A DNA stretch of 64,000 bases from Mycobacterium paraffinicum (GCF_001907675.1 NZ_MPNT01000002.1:186001-250000); one strand, 5' to 3'; shown: positions 13,898 through 23,663, counted from the stretch's first letter. A program made the numbers and translations. The notes: generated from the letters alone by a model not told the origin.

Positions 13898-14373
13898 TTG
13901 CCGGTCACCGACCGCAGCGCCGCGACGATCTGGCCCGGTGTCGGCGGACATCCCGGGATTTCCACATCGACGCTTACCATCTCGCCGACCGCGCCGGCCA
14001 CACCGTATGCGTCGCCGAAGACCCCTCGGTTGATGGCGCAGTCCCCACAGGCGATCACCCGACGTGGCCGCGGTGTGGCCTCGATCGTGGCACGCAAGGG
14101 TCCGGCCATGTTGTGCGTGACGACACCCGTCACCAGGAGCGCGTCCGCATGTCGCGGGGAGGCCACCAGGCGGGCGCCGAACCGCTCGGCGTCATAGACC
14201 GGCCCGAACGCGCCCGCGATCTCCACCTCGCACCCATTGCACGAGCCCGCGTCGACGTGCCGAATCTGCAGTGAGCCGCGCACTCCGGCGGGCGGCTCGG
14301 TCACCGGCCCCGGTGCGGGCGGGGCGGGTTCGACGATCCGGCCGACCCGGAACGCTTTGCTGATCCAACCCAT
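13894..14373 (-). CDS. NuoB/HycG-like [4Fe-4S] small subunit (Rv0082-like)
   Basis: This 159-residue soluble subunit resembles the small subunit (20-kDa, PSST) of complex I and group 4 hydrogenases. Cluster-ligand cysteines are present: C45 and C48 (SCNGCEVE), C109/C112 (ACGDC) and C142 (PGCPPTP), so one [4Fe-4S] cluster should be held. The N-terminus (residues 10-32) is proline-rich. It would pass electrons to or from the active-site region of the HycE-like subunit. It follows the ArsR gene by five bases. Confidence 0.93.
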   Translation of the reverse strand: MGWISKAFRVGRIVEPAPPAPGPVTEPPAGVRGSLQIRHVDAGSCNGCEVEIAGAFGPVYDAERFGARLVASPRHADALLVTGVVTHNMAGPLRATIEATPRPRRVIACGDCAINRGVFGDAYGVAGAVGEMVSVDVEIPGCPPTPGQIVAALRSVTGK

Positions 14374-14378
14374 GGACG

Positions 14379-14714
14379 CTACTCCGCACCGCCGGCGCGC
14401 AGGCCTTCCAGCATCGCCACGCGGTCGCTGAGCACGCCGGTGAGCACCTTGCGCGCCACCATCAGCAGCTCGGCGATGTCCGGGGAGGCGATCGAGTAGA
14501 TCATCGTGTTGCCGTCGCGCAGCGCGTCGACGACGCCCGCCCGCCGCAGCACACCCAGTTGCTGCGACAGGTTCGACGCCTCGAGCCCCACCTCCGGCAG
14601 CAGTTCGGCGACCGATTTGTCGCCCGTCACCAGCAGTTCCAGGATCCTGATCCGCGCCGGGTGCCCCAGCGTCTTGAAGAACTCCGCCTTGAGCTTGTAC
14701 AGCGGCTTCGTCAC
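14379..14714 (-). CDS. ArsR-family transcriptional regulator (Rv0081-like)
   Basis: This 111-residue winged-helix protein has the ArsR fold: a FFKTLGHPARIRILELL first helix pair, recognition helix EASNLSQQLGVLRRAGVV, and beta-wing DGNTMIYSIA. It closely parallels M. tuberculosis Rv0081, which is a hub of the hypoxia response and controls the linked operon. Here too it is the first gene of the operon. The GTG at 14714 is chosen because CAGGAG lies eight bases upstream. No metal-binding CxC motif is present, so metal sensing is not indicated. Confidence 0.92.
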   Translation of the reverse strand: MTKPLYKLKAEFFKTLGHPARIRILELLVTGDKSVAELLPEVGLEASNLSQQLGVLRRAGVVDALRDGNTMIYSIASPDIAELLMVARKVLTGVLSDRVAMLEGLRAGGAE

Positions 14715-14739
14715 GATCGGTCTCCTGAAAACTACAAAC

Positions 14740-14766
14740 TTCCTAGGAATGAGCAATTGAACAATT
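14740..14766. promoter_or_regulatory. candidate operator of the ArsR-led operon
   Basis: Two inverted repeats sit 26-52 bases before the regulator's start codon: the perfect palindrome TTCCTAGGAA (14740-14749) and AATTG-AA-CAATT (14755-14766). The stretch is AT-rich compared with its surroundings. ArsR proteins bind such dyads, and autoregulation is known for Rv0081; which dyad is used here is inference. Confidence 0.45.
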
Positions 14767-14813
14767 TATCAGATGGTGCTGCGTTTCTCATCCCGGGCGG
14801 TTCGGCTGGGGAC

Positions 14814-15584
14814 TCAGTCGATGGCGCGCACCGTCGCGACGAACGTTTCGACGGCGTCGCGATACACCCGCGGCGCTTCGTCGTGAACCAGATGACCGGC
14901 GTCTGGCACATGCAAATAACTTGCTGCAGCGCCTATTTCGGTCATTTCTCGCATCTGCCCCGGCGGGGTGACCGAGTTGCCGGCCTCGATGAGCAGCGCC
15001 GGGGCGCGCACCGCCCGCCATTGCTCCCAGTAGTCGCGGGTGCCCCATTCGGCGGCGATCTCGATCCAGCGCGCGGTGTGCCCATGCAGGCGCCAGCCGG
15101 TGGCGGTGCGGTCGAAGGCCTCTAAGAAATACTGCCCGGCGACGGGACCGAACTCGTCGAATACCCGCCGCGCGGAATCGAATTCGACCGGCAGGGCGTG
15201 CAGCCACGGCTCCCACGGACCGGTGGTGCGCCCGCGGAAGTCCGGCGCCATGTCCTCGAGCACCAGCGCGGAAACCAGCTCCGGACGCTGGGCGGCCAGA
15301 CACCACGAGTGCAGGGCGCCCATCGAATGCCCGATCAGCGTGGCGGGCGTCTCGAGCGCGCTCACCGCGTCGGCCAGGTCGGCCACGAACCGCTCCGTGC
15401 TGATCGGGTGCGGGTCGTCGACGCCGCGGCCCCGATGCCACAAGGCGTCGTAGGTGTATACCGCGCCCAGCCGGGTCAGCCACGGCAGCTGCCGCGACCA
15501 CGTGGTGCCCCGCCCCATCAGGCCGTGCACCAGCACCAACGGCTCGCCTTGCCCGCCGCGGCGAGTCAGCAGATCACCGGCCAT
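14814..15584 (-). CDS. alpha/beta hydrolase (Rv3591c-like)
   Basis: This is a 256-residue alpha/beta-hydrolase-fold enzyme of unknown substrate. Visible elements are the oxyanion loop HGLMGRGTTW, the nucleophile elbow GHSMGA, an acid in the EAGNS region, and the C-terminal histidine in PDAGHLVHDEAP. The ATG at 15584 (MAGDLLTRRGGQGEPLVLVHG) places the first beta strand correctly. It is divergent from mhuD with 63 bases between. There is no signal peptide, so the enzyme is predicted to be cytosolic. Confidence 0.85.
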   Translation of the reverse strand: MAGDLLTRRGGQGEPLVLVHGLMGRGTTWSRQLPWLTRLGAVYTYDALWHRGRGVDDPHPISTERFVADLADAVSALETPATLIGHSMGALHSWCLAAQRPELVSALVLEDMAPDFRGRTTGPWEPWLHALPVEFDSARRVFDEFGPVAGQYFLEAFDRTATGWRLHGHTARWIEIAAEWGTRDYWEQWRAVRAPALLIEAGNSVTPPGQMREMTEIGAAASYLHVPDAGHLVHDEAPRVYRDAVETFVATVRAID

Positions 15585-15613
15585 GTCACCATCCTGCGTG
15601 CCCCGCCCTGCAG

Positions 15614-15641
15614 TTGGACAGGCCGGGCGAAGGGGTAGCCT
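15614..15641 (+). promoter_or_regulatory. mhuD promoter, probably leaderless
   Basis: TTGGAC (15614-15619), a 16-base spacer and TAGCCT (15636-15641) form a good sigma-A promoter. The -10 box ends six bases before the mhuD ATG, leaving no room for a Shine-Dalgarno sequence, so transcription should begin at or next to the start codon. Confidence 0.55.
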
Positions 15642-15647
15642 AGCGGC

Positions 15648-15968
15648 ATGTCGCCAGTGGTGAAGATCAACGCAATCGAAGTACCCGCCGACGCCGGCCC
15701 CGAGCTGGAGAAGCGGTTCGCACACCGTGCGCACGCGGTCGACAACCAGCCCGGCTTCCTCGGGTTTCAGCTGCTGCGCCCGATCAAGGGCGAGAACCGC
15801 TACTTCGTCGTCACGCAGTGGGAGTCCGAAGAGGCATTTCAGGCATGGGCGCAAGGGCCCGCCATCCAGGCGCACGCGGGCGAGCGGGCCAACCCGGTGG
15901 CGACCGGGGCGTCGCTGCTGGAATTCGAGGTTGTGATGGACGTTGCCGGCAACAAGCAGGCTGGCTAG
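15648..15968 (+). CDS. mhuD: heme-degrading monooxygenase MhuD
   Basis: MhuD is an IsdG-family enzyme that opens heme to mycobilin and releases iron in the cytosol. The 106-residue ABM-fold protein keeps the catalytic asparagine (N8 in KINAIEV), tryptophan (W67 in AFQAWAQG) and heme-ligating histidine (H76 in IQAHAGER). These equal N7, W66 and H75 of the M. tuberculosis enzyme, shifted by one extra N-terminal residue. The 3' end overlaps the presumed lpqF start by 26 bases. Confidence 0.95.
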   Translation: MSPVVKINAIEVPADAGPELEKRFAHRAHAVDNQPGFLGFQLLRPIKGENRYFVVTQWESEEAFQAWAQGPAIQAHAGERANPVATGASLLEFEVVMDVAGNKQAG

Positions 15969-17307
15969 CGGGTTCTCGGCCCGGCGCCGCGCGGTAGCGT
16001 TGAGTGCCGCCGCCGCGCTGGTAGTCACGTTCGCCCCCGGTTGCACCTCCTCCCCCTCACCGCAGGCGAACGCGGCCAATCCCGGCCGGCAGATCGACGT
16101 GCGGACGCCGCCCGGCATCCGCGCGCAGCAGACGCTCGACATGCTCAATTCCGACTGGCCGATCGGCCCGGTCGGCGTCGGCACGCTCGCCTCGCCCGAC
16201 ATGGTCAAATCGGTGCAGACCACCATGGAGGGGCTGTGGTGGGACCGCCCGTTCACCCTCGACGGCGTGGATCTGCGGGCCAGCGTGGCCACCTTGCACC
16301 TGACGTCCTCCTACGGTGCGCGCCAAGACATCCGGATCCACACCGACGACGGCGGGTGGGTCGATCGGTTCGACCTCGAAACGCAGGCGCCGAAGATCGA
16401 TTCGTGGCACGACATCGACGCGGTGTTGAGCAAGACGGGGGCCCGCTATTCCTATCAGGTCGCCAAGGTCGACAACGGGCACTGCGACCCCGTGGCGGGA
16501 ACCAACACCGCCGAATCCTTGCCGCTGGCTTCGATTTTCAAGTTGTACGTGTTGCACGCGCTGGCGGGTGCCATCAAGGACGGAACGGTCTCCTGGGACG
16601 ATCAGCTGACCGTCACCGACAAGAGCCGCGCGGTGGGCTCGTCCGGCTTGGCTTTGCCCGCCGGGGCGCAGGTTTCGGTCCGAACGGCCGCCGAGAAGAT
16701 GATCGCGACCAGTGACAACATGGCCACCGACCTGCTGATCGACAAGCTGGGCACCCACGCGATCGAGCAGGCGCTCGTCACGGCCGGCCACCACGATCCG
16801 GCCAGCATGACGCCGTTCCCGACGATGTACGAGCTGTTCTCGGTCGGCTGGGGCAAGCCGGACCTGCGCACGCAGTGGCAGCACGGATCGCCGCAAGTCC
16901 GCGCCCAGCTGCTGGCCCAGGCGAATGCGACTCCCTACGAACCGGATCCGACGCGCGCCCACACGCCGGCGTCGTCGTACGGCGCGGAGTGGTACGGCAA
17001 CTCGGAGGACATCTGCCGCATCCACACGGCCCTGCAGGCCGACGCCGTCGGCGCGGCCGCACCGGTCAGGCAGATCCTCTCGGCGGTGTCGGGCATCCCG
17101 CTGGACCGTGACGTCTGGCCTTACATCGGCGCGAAAGCCGGTGGCCTGCCCGGTGACCTGACCTTCAGCTGGTACGCCGTCGACAAGACGCGGCAGCCGT
17201 ACGTGGTCAGCTTTCAACTCAACTGGCCGCGCGACCACGGGCCCAACGTGACCTGGTGGATGCTGCAGGTGGCCAAGCAGGCGTTCGCGCTGATCGCACC
17301 GCGCTGA
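15943..17307 (+). CDS. lpqF: lipoprotein LpqF, beta-lactamase-like serine hydrolase
   Basis: This is a 454-residue exported protein with a signal segment (RRRAVALSAAAALVVTFAPGC) ending in a lipobox cysteine at about C34. The C-terminal half has a class A beta-lactamase/PBP-like fold: SxxK at S197-K200 (SIFK), SDN at 257-259, and a KAG triad at 398-400 in place of KTG. An N-terminal domain (about residues 60-160) precedes it. The start is tentatively TTG at 15943 because the arginine pair of the signal peptide needs upstream sequence. Activity on beta-lactams or peptidoglycan is not established. Confidence 0.85.
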   Translation: MPATSRLASGFSARRRAVALSAAAALVVTFAPGCTSSPSPQANAANPGRQIDVRTPPGIRAQQTLDMLNSDWPIGPVGVGTLASPDMVKSVQTTMEGLWWDRPFTLDGVDLRASVATLHLTSSYGARQDIRIHTDDGGWVDRFDLETQAPKIDSWHDIDAVLSKTGARYSYQVAKVDNGHCDPVAGTNTAESLPLASIFKLYVLHALAGAIKDGTVSWDDQLTVTDKSRAVGSSGLALPAGAQVSVRTAAEKMIATSDNMATDLLIDKLGTHAIEQALVTAGHHDPASMTPFPTMYELFSVGWGKPDLRTQWQHGSPQVRAQLLAQANATPYEPDPTRAHTPASSYGAEWYGNSEDICRIHTALQADAVGAAAPVRQILSAVSGIPLDRDVWPYIGAKAGGLPGDLTFSWYAVDKTRQPYVVSFQLNWPRDHGPNVTWWMLQVAKQAFALIAPR

Positions 17308-17321
17308 GCGCTACCCTCCAG

Positions 17322-18311
17322 TCACCGCTGGCCGACTTGCGATCCAGGGGACAGCGATCCCACAACAGCGACGAGCGCGTCGGCGCCCTCCCAATTCAGC
17401 AGGTGGCCGGCGTCCGGCACCGTGACCAGCCGTGCGCCGGGTATCCCGGCGGCGAGACGTCGGGAGTGAATCGGCGGGGTGCTGCGATCGGCTGAACCGA
17501 CCATGACGACTGTCGGAATCGAAATCTCCCCCAGGCGGGGGTAACGATCCTCACGCCCGAACGCCCGCAGGATCGGCGTCAGGGGCCCATGCTCGCGCAT
17601 GTGTCTGTCGAAGAACTCGATGAACACCGAAATCATTGCCGGCGAGGGGTTTTTCCCGCATTGCGCGGCACCGAAAAGCACCCCGCCGACCCGCGTTCGT
17701 ACCAGCCAACCCATGAGCCCCGACTCCATCAGCGGGATCTGCAGCCTGTTCTGCGGCGCTCCGTCGTTAATCCGGCCCGCCCACGTCGCGAATAGCACCA
17801 ACCCCCGCAACCGGCCGGCGACGTCCTCGTGGTCGAGCACCGCGCGGACCGCGATGAAGCCGCCCATGGAGTGGGCGACCAGTACGCCGTCCTCAACGCC
17901 GAAGTGCTGCAGGACCGCCGCATAGTCTTCGGCCATGGGCGCCGACCCCGCGCCCGCCGAACCAAGCGTGGAGCTACCGTGGCCTCGTTGATCGAAGGCA
18001 ATGAGGCGGTAGCCTCGGGCCACCAGCTGATCCCAGACGATGTTCCACTCCCCGAGCGTGCCGCTGTAGCCGTGGGCGAAAACGACCGCGGGACCCGCGC
18101 CGGCGGTGACGGCGCGCAGCACGGTTCCGTCTGCGCGGCTGATGAAGTGCTGCTCGCCGGGCTGTTCGGCGGCGAGGCGCTCACGAGGGTAGGGATCGGG
18201 GTTGTTCTCGATCCGGGCGACGACCGAAAGGGCGGCATAGCGAGCGGCCAGGGCGAGTAGCCCGAACAGCGTTACGGCGCCGACCGGCTTCGTTAGGGTG
18301 CGTGTGGCCAC
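17322..18311 (-). CDS. membrane-anchored alpha/beta hydrolase
   Basis: This 329-residue protein begins with one hydrophobic segment (VGAVTLFGLLALAARYAAL), followed by an alpha/beta hydrolase domain: oxyanion HGYSGTLGEW, FDQRGHGSS, nucleophile elbow AHSMGGF, and C-terminal PDAGHLLNWE. The substrate is unknown. The GTG at 18311 is preferred because GGAGAAG lies five bases upstream; an ATG at 18356, one base after the upstream stop, is an alternative. It is the last gene of the cbtB-cbtA-phosphatase operon and ends opposite lpqF. Confidence 0.8.
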   Translation of the reverse strand: MATRTLTKPVGAVTLFGLLALAARYAALSVVARIENNPDPYPRERLAAEQPGEQHFISRADGTVLRAVTAGAGPAVVFAHGYSGTLGEWNIVWDQLVARGYRLIAFDQRGHGSSTLGSAGAGSAPMAEDYAAVLQHFGVEDGVLVAHSMGGFIAVRAVLDHEDVAGRLRGLVLFATWAGRINDGAPQNRLQIPLMESGLMGWLVRTRVGGVLFGAAQCGKNPSPAMISVFIEFFDRHMREHGPLTPILRAFGREDRYPRLGEISIPTVVMVGSADRSTPPIHSRRLAAGIPGARLVTVPDAGHLLNWEGADALVAVVGSLSPGSQVGQR

Positions 18312-18357
18312 TGGCGCTTCTCCGTCGATGGATTTGGGAGGTTCGACACCGAGCATC

Positions 18358-18888
18358 TCACAGCCGCAGCGTCCAACGGCCGTCGCGCAGATGCATGACG
18401 GTATGACTGACGGGGGCAATGTCGATGCGCCAGAACGATTCCGGCGGTGCGGCCAAGGCGAGCAGGATCGCCGCCCGGATGACGGCTGGATGCGTCACCG
18501 CCACGGTCGGCTGGTTCACCGACTGCAGCCATCCCGCCACCCGTTCGATCAGGGCGACGATCGACTCACCACCGTGCGGCGCGCGGCCCGGATCGGTCAG
18601 CCACGCCTCGAGGTCCCGCGGGTCGATTGTCTCCTGCGCTTGTCCGCGCCATGTCCCGCAATCGATGTCGGCCAACCGGGGCTCGACGCTGGCCGCCAGG
18701 CCCAGCAGCTCCGCGGTTTCACATGCGCGCCGCTCGGGCGCGGCGAGGTGCCTCTTGGGTTTGAAGCCAACCTTTTTCACCTGTCCACGTCCGACGTCGC
18801 TGAGCGGTTCGTCGAGCGGAAATCGCGCGCAAGCCATGGCGTCGGTCATCGCGTGCGACACCATCGTCAGCCGCAGGACACCGGTCAC
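18358..18888 (-). CDS. histidine-phosphatase family protein with altered RHG motif
   Basis: This 176-residue protein matches the branch-1 histidine phosphatase fold. It has PLSDVGRGQVKKV, a conserved arginine in ERRACETAELLG, a core ESIVALIERV segment, and the second catalytic histidine in VTHPAVIRA. The N-terminal RHG triad is replaced by SHA (TMVSHAMT): the phospho-accepting histidine stays, the arginine is lost. The GTG start overlaps the cbtA stop (GTGA). The riboswitch-led context suggests cobalamin or cobalt-related metabolism, for example an alpha-ribazole-phosphatase-like role, but this is inference. Confidence 0.75.
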   Translation of the reverse strand: MTGVLRLTMVSHAMTDAMACARFPLDEPLSDVGRGQVKKVGFKPKRHLAAPERRACETAELLGLAASVEPRLADIDCGTWRGQAQETIDPRDLEAWLTDPGRAPHGGESIVALIERVAGWLQSVNQPTVAVTHPAVIRAAILLALAAPPESFWRIDIAPVSHTVMHLRDGRWTLRL

Positions 18889-19661
18889 GCGTTGACGCTC
18901 GGCGCGCGCTCCTCCAGCAACCGCCCGGCGAGCGTCGCGAACACCACGCCGATGGTCACCCACAGCACCAACTGCGCCGCCAACGACAGCAGCCTGAAAT
19001 CGTAGAGGACGTCGGCGGGAAAGCCCGGATAGATGATCGCGCCCGACGCGTCGCGCAGCGGTCCGGGGGTCTCATCCACGTCGGGCAGCAACACCGAAAG
19101 CACCGCAACCGCCGCGACGTAACCCCCCGCGGCGAGCAGCCAGCCGTTCCACGCACCGAGGCGGGCCGCCAGCAACCGCCCCAGCCACCCGGCCGCGATG
19201 GTCAGCACCACCGAGGCCAGCACCATCACCAGGTACCAGCCTGTGCGGGCCCCGATCGTGTCGGCCTGGCCCACCGCCGGTGGGTTCGGCGGATACTTCA
19301 CGAACGGCACCAGGTACAGCGCGACGAAAGCACCCGCGGCCAGGAGCAGCGAAAGCGCTTGTGGCCCAACGCTTCTCACGCGCACGGCGATCACACAGAA
19401 CAGGACGCTGAACAGCGCGCCCATCGCCACACCGAAAATGAGCAAACCGAAACCCAACCCGGCGTTCGACTGCACCCCGCGACTGAACAACTCGGCGCCG
19501 TGCTCGTGCACACCATGCGCGTTCTCGGCGTCGATCCGGCCGTCCTCGAAGGCGATCGCGCGGCCGATCACCGGCTCGGCGCACAGACGGGCGAAGGCGA
19601 ACGCCAACACCGCGCCGATTGCACCGGCCAGCAAGCCGCGTCCGATCAGACGCTTCTCCAC
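18885..19661 (-). CDS. cbtA: cobalt transporter subunit CbtA
   Basis: CbtA is the multi-pass subunit of the CbtAB system, predicted to import cobalt. This 258-residue protein has about six membrane segments. It shows the family signature in the first external loop, a histidine-rich NAHGVHEHGAELFSRGVQ, plus a LVPFVKYPPNPPAVG loop. The GTG at 19661 follows the cbtB stop by four bases, and the 3' end overlaps the phosphatase start. Cobalt uptake is the assigned family role from comparative genomics rather than a demonstrated activity. Confidence 0.88.
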   Translation of the reverse strand: MEKRLIGRGLLAGAIGAVLAFAFARLCAEPVIGRAIAFEDGRIDAENAHGVHEHGAELFSRGVQSNAGLGFGLLIFGVAMGALFSVLFCVIAVRVRSVGPQALSLLLAAGAFVALYLVPFVKYPPNPPAVGQADTIGARTGWYLVMVLASVVLTIAAGWLGRLLAARLGAWNGWLLAAGGYVAAVAVLSVLLPDVDETPGPLRDASGAIIYPGFPADVLYDFRLLSLAAQLVLWVTIGVVFATLAGRLLEERAPSVNA

Positions 19662-19665
19662 GCGA

Positions 19666-19875
19666 TCAGTGGCAGGGGAAGCCGAGCAGGTGCCGGGCGT
19701 CGTGCACGAATTCGTGCACGTGCGAATCGCTGCCGAACAGCGACACCGCGCCCTGGTCGATGCCGACGAAGTACAGCGCCAACAGCGCCAGGAAGGCGGT
19801 TGCCGCCAACCAGACCGCGGCGCTGGCCGCCGACAGATCCACCGCTCGGGTGCGGGTCGTCTCAAGATTCGGCAC
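19666..19875 (-). CDS. cbtB: cobalt transporter subunit CbtB
   Basis: This is a 69-residue single-pass membrane protein. The membrane helix (AAVWLAATAFLALLALYFVG) is followed by the CbtB-specific histidine-rich tail HVHEFVHDARHLLGFPCH, likely a cobalt-binding site. The GTG at 19875 is chosen because GGAAGGAG lies six bases upstream. It is the first gene after a cobalamin riboswitch and directly precedes cbtA, the classical CbtBA order. Confidence 0.9.
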   Translation of the reverse strand: MPNLETTRTRAVDLSAASAAVWLAATAFLALLALYFVGIDQGAVSLFGSDSHVHEFVHDARHLLGFPCH

Positions 19876-19881
19876 GATCGA

Positions 19882-20010
19882 CTCCTTCCGGGGATATCCG
19901 CGTCCCCGCTGCTGATGACGGGCCATGGGTCTGACTATCGACAGTGGCGCGACCGTTCTGGAATTTCACCAGATTCCGTTGCCCGTCAGGACGAGAGTCA
20001 GTGTAAACCG
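19882..20010 (-). promoter_or_regulatory. cobalamin riboswitch upstream of cbtBA
   Basis: Read on the minus strand, the leader contains the conserved cobalamin-riboswitch core at 19970-19941: GGTGAAATTCC, then AACGGTCGCGCCACTGT. It is preceded by GACGGGCAACGGAA and followed by AGTCAGACC, as in the Rfam-type consensus. A hairpin (CGGGGA at 19908-19903 pairing with TCCCCG at 19894-19889) immediately precedes the cbtB Shine-Dalgarno sequence and could be the expression platform acting on translation. Outer boundaries are approximate. Confidence 0.85.
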
Positions 20011-20014
20011 GCGG

Positions 20015-20395
20015 TCAATGCTGCGGCGGCGGGGAGCCGTAGCCCAGCTGGCTCGCCGTGTATTTCGCGGCCTCGGTGACCGGGGTCGCCTGAACCGCCG
20101 TGCCGTAGGCGCAGATCTCGGTCCAGACATCGCCGATTTCGGTCGTGTCGAACCGCATCGCGACGATCGCGTTGCCGCCACGATTGCGCGCCTCGGTGAT
20201 CAGCCGCCCCATCGCCTCGTTGCGGCTCTCGGCCAGGTTCTTGGTCATGCCGGCCAGCTCGCCGCCGAACATCGCCTTGAACCCCGCGCCCATCTGGGAG
20301 AACGCGTTGCGCGACCGGACGGTCAGGCCGAAGACCTCGCCGCAGACCCGCTGGATCTCCCAGCCGGGAAGGTCGTTGGTGGTGACGATCAGCAC
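20015..20395 (-). CDS. YbjQ/UPF0145 family protein
   Basis: This 126-residue protein shows the UPF0145 signature: N-terminal IVTTNDLPGWEIQRVCGEVFGL, then SRNAFSQMGAGFKAMFGGE, and RGGNAIVAMRFDTTEI. Members form pentameric rings; the biochemical function is unknown, and some annotations suggest heavy-metal binding. The start GTG at 20395 (VLIVTTND) is supported by alignment with the family start. It is transcribed toward the riboswitch leader, which begins within a few bases of its stop, and is separated from clpC1 by a strong terminator. Confidence 0.85.
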   Translation of the reverse strand: MLIVTTNDLPGWEIQRVCGEVFGLTVRSRNAFSQMGAGFKAMFGGELAGMTKNLAESRNEAMGRLITEARNRGGNAIVAMRFDTTEIGDVWTEICAYGTAVQATPVTEAAKYTASQLGYGSPPPQH

Positions 20396-20424
20396 GGGCG
20401 GGCCCCTTCGCTCTCAGCACAGCA

Positions 20425-20464
20425 AAACGGGTGGTTAGTCCGGTCAGAGACTAACCACCCGTTT
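20425..20464 (-). terminator. rho-independent terminator after clpC1
   Basis: A perfect 16-bp stem (AAACGGGTGGTTAGTC at 20425-20440 with its complement at 20449-20464) encloses an 8-base loop. It begins 10 bases past the clpC1 stop. On the minus strand the stem ends in CCCGTTTTGC, giving a short U-run. It isolates clpC1 from the ybjQ gene. Confidence 0.85.
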
Positions 20465-20473
20465 GCTGTCGTG

Positions 20474-23008
<2,535 letters not shown>

Positions 23009-23273
23009 CGGTGGCTACCTGCTCTCCCTCACCATCGGTACTTGGCCTCTGCGTGGCCCACCGGTCCCCGTTGGGGCCGGAGTCTCATACCTGCCATCCA
23101 CTGTAATGGTCGGCCTGCCAGGGGGCATAACCTTGCGGTTCCTTGCTGTTCAAGACCCGCCGGGCCCCATCGAGCGATTTCCCCTGTGATTACAGCGCCG
23201 TAACCGAACCAACGTGGCCGGCTCCCAATTCGTTTCCTGCTCTCCCCGACGACCCTTTCGCCGCCAGCGAAAT
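23009..23273 (-). promoter_or_regulatory. clpC1 upstream region with possible ClgR box
   Basis: This non-coding leader of 265 bases precedes clpC1. At 23196-23206 the sequence CGCCGTAACCG (minus strand CGGTTACGGCG) differs by one position from the core of the actinobacterial ClgR consensus CGCYNANRGCG. ClgR activates clp genes in relatives. Flanking bases fit the longer consensus poorly, so the site is tentative. I see no coding frame here. Confidence 0.35.
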
Positions 23274-23326
23274 GACAAACCGGCGCCCGGGCCGGTGCAG
23301 CCCGGGGCGCCGGTCAGAGGTTTGTC
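23274..23326 (-). terminator. extended hairpin terminator at the lsr2 3' end
   Basis: GACAAAC (23274-23280) pairs with GTTTGTC (23320-23326). Inside it, CGGCGCCCGGG pairs with CCCGGGGCGCCG apart from one bulged base. The outer arm covers the lsr2 stop codon. No long U-run follows on the minus strand, so efficiency is uncertain. Confidence 0.6.
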
Positions 23327-23663
23327 AGGTCGCCGCGTGGAACGCGTCGATGACGTCGGCCGGGATGCGGCCGCGCGTCGAGACGTTGTGCCCGTTGCGG
23401 CGGGCCCATTCGCGGATCGCGGCGCTCTGCTCGCGGTCGATCGCGCCGCGGCCGCGGCCGGAGCCGGACCGCCCGCGCCGCCGACCACCGACCCGGCGAC
23501 CGGCCTCCACCCACTGCTTCAGGTCGTTGCGGAGTTTTGCGGCATTCTTGGACGAAAGGTCAATCTCATACGTCACCCCGTCAAGGCCGAATTCGACCGT
23601 TTCGTCCGCTGCGCCGGCACCGTCGAAATCATCGACCAAGGTGACGGTCACTTTTTTCGCCAT
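23325..23663 (-). CDS. lsr2: nucleoid-associated H-NS-like protein Lsr2
   Basis: Lsr2 coats and silences AT-rich DNA, including PE/PPE and horizontally acquired genes. The 112-residue protein has the N-terminal dimerisation domain ([15 protein letters not shown] ... [16 protein letters not shown]), a basic linker with [15 protein letters not shown], and the C-terminal DNA-binding domain with the RGR AT-hook-like motif in [17 protein letters not shown]. The ATG is preceded by GAGGAT. Synteny with lysS and clpC1 is as in M. tuberculosis. Confidence 0.97.
   Translation of the reverse strand: MAKKVTVTLVDDFDGAGAADETVEFGLDGVTYEIDLSSKNAAKLRNDLKQWVEAGRRVGGRRRGRSGSGRGRGAIDREQSAAIREWARRNGHNVSTRGRIPADVIDAFHAAT

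Noticed and set aside
7365-14714. Annotation as an active formate hydrogenlyase or [NiFe] hydrogenase
   Set aside because: The NiFe cysteines are missing in the large subunit, and no formate dehydrogenase or hyp maturation genes are in the window.
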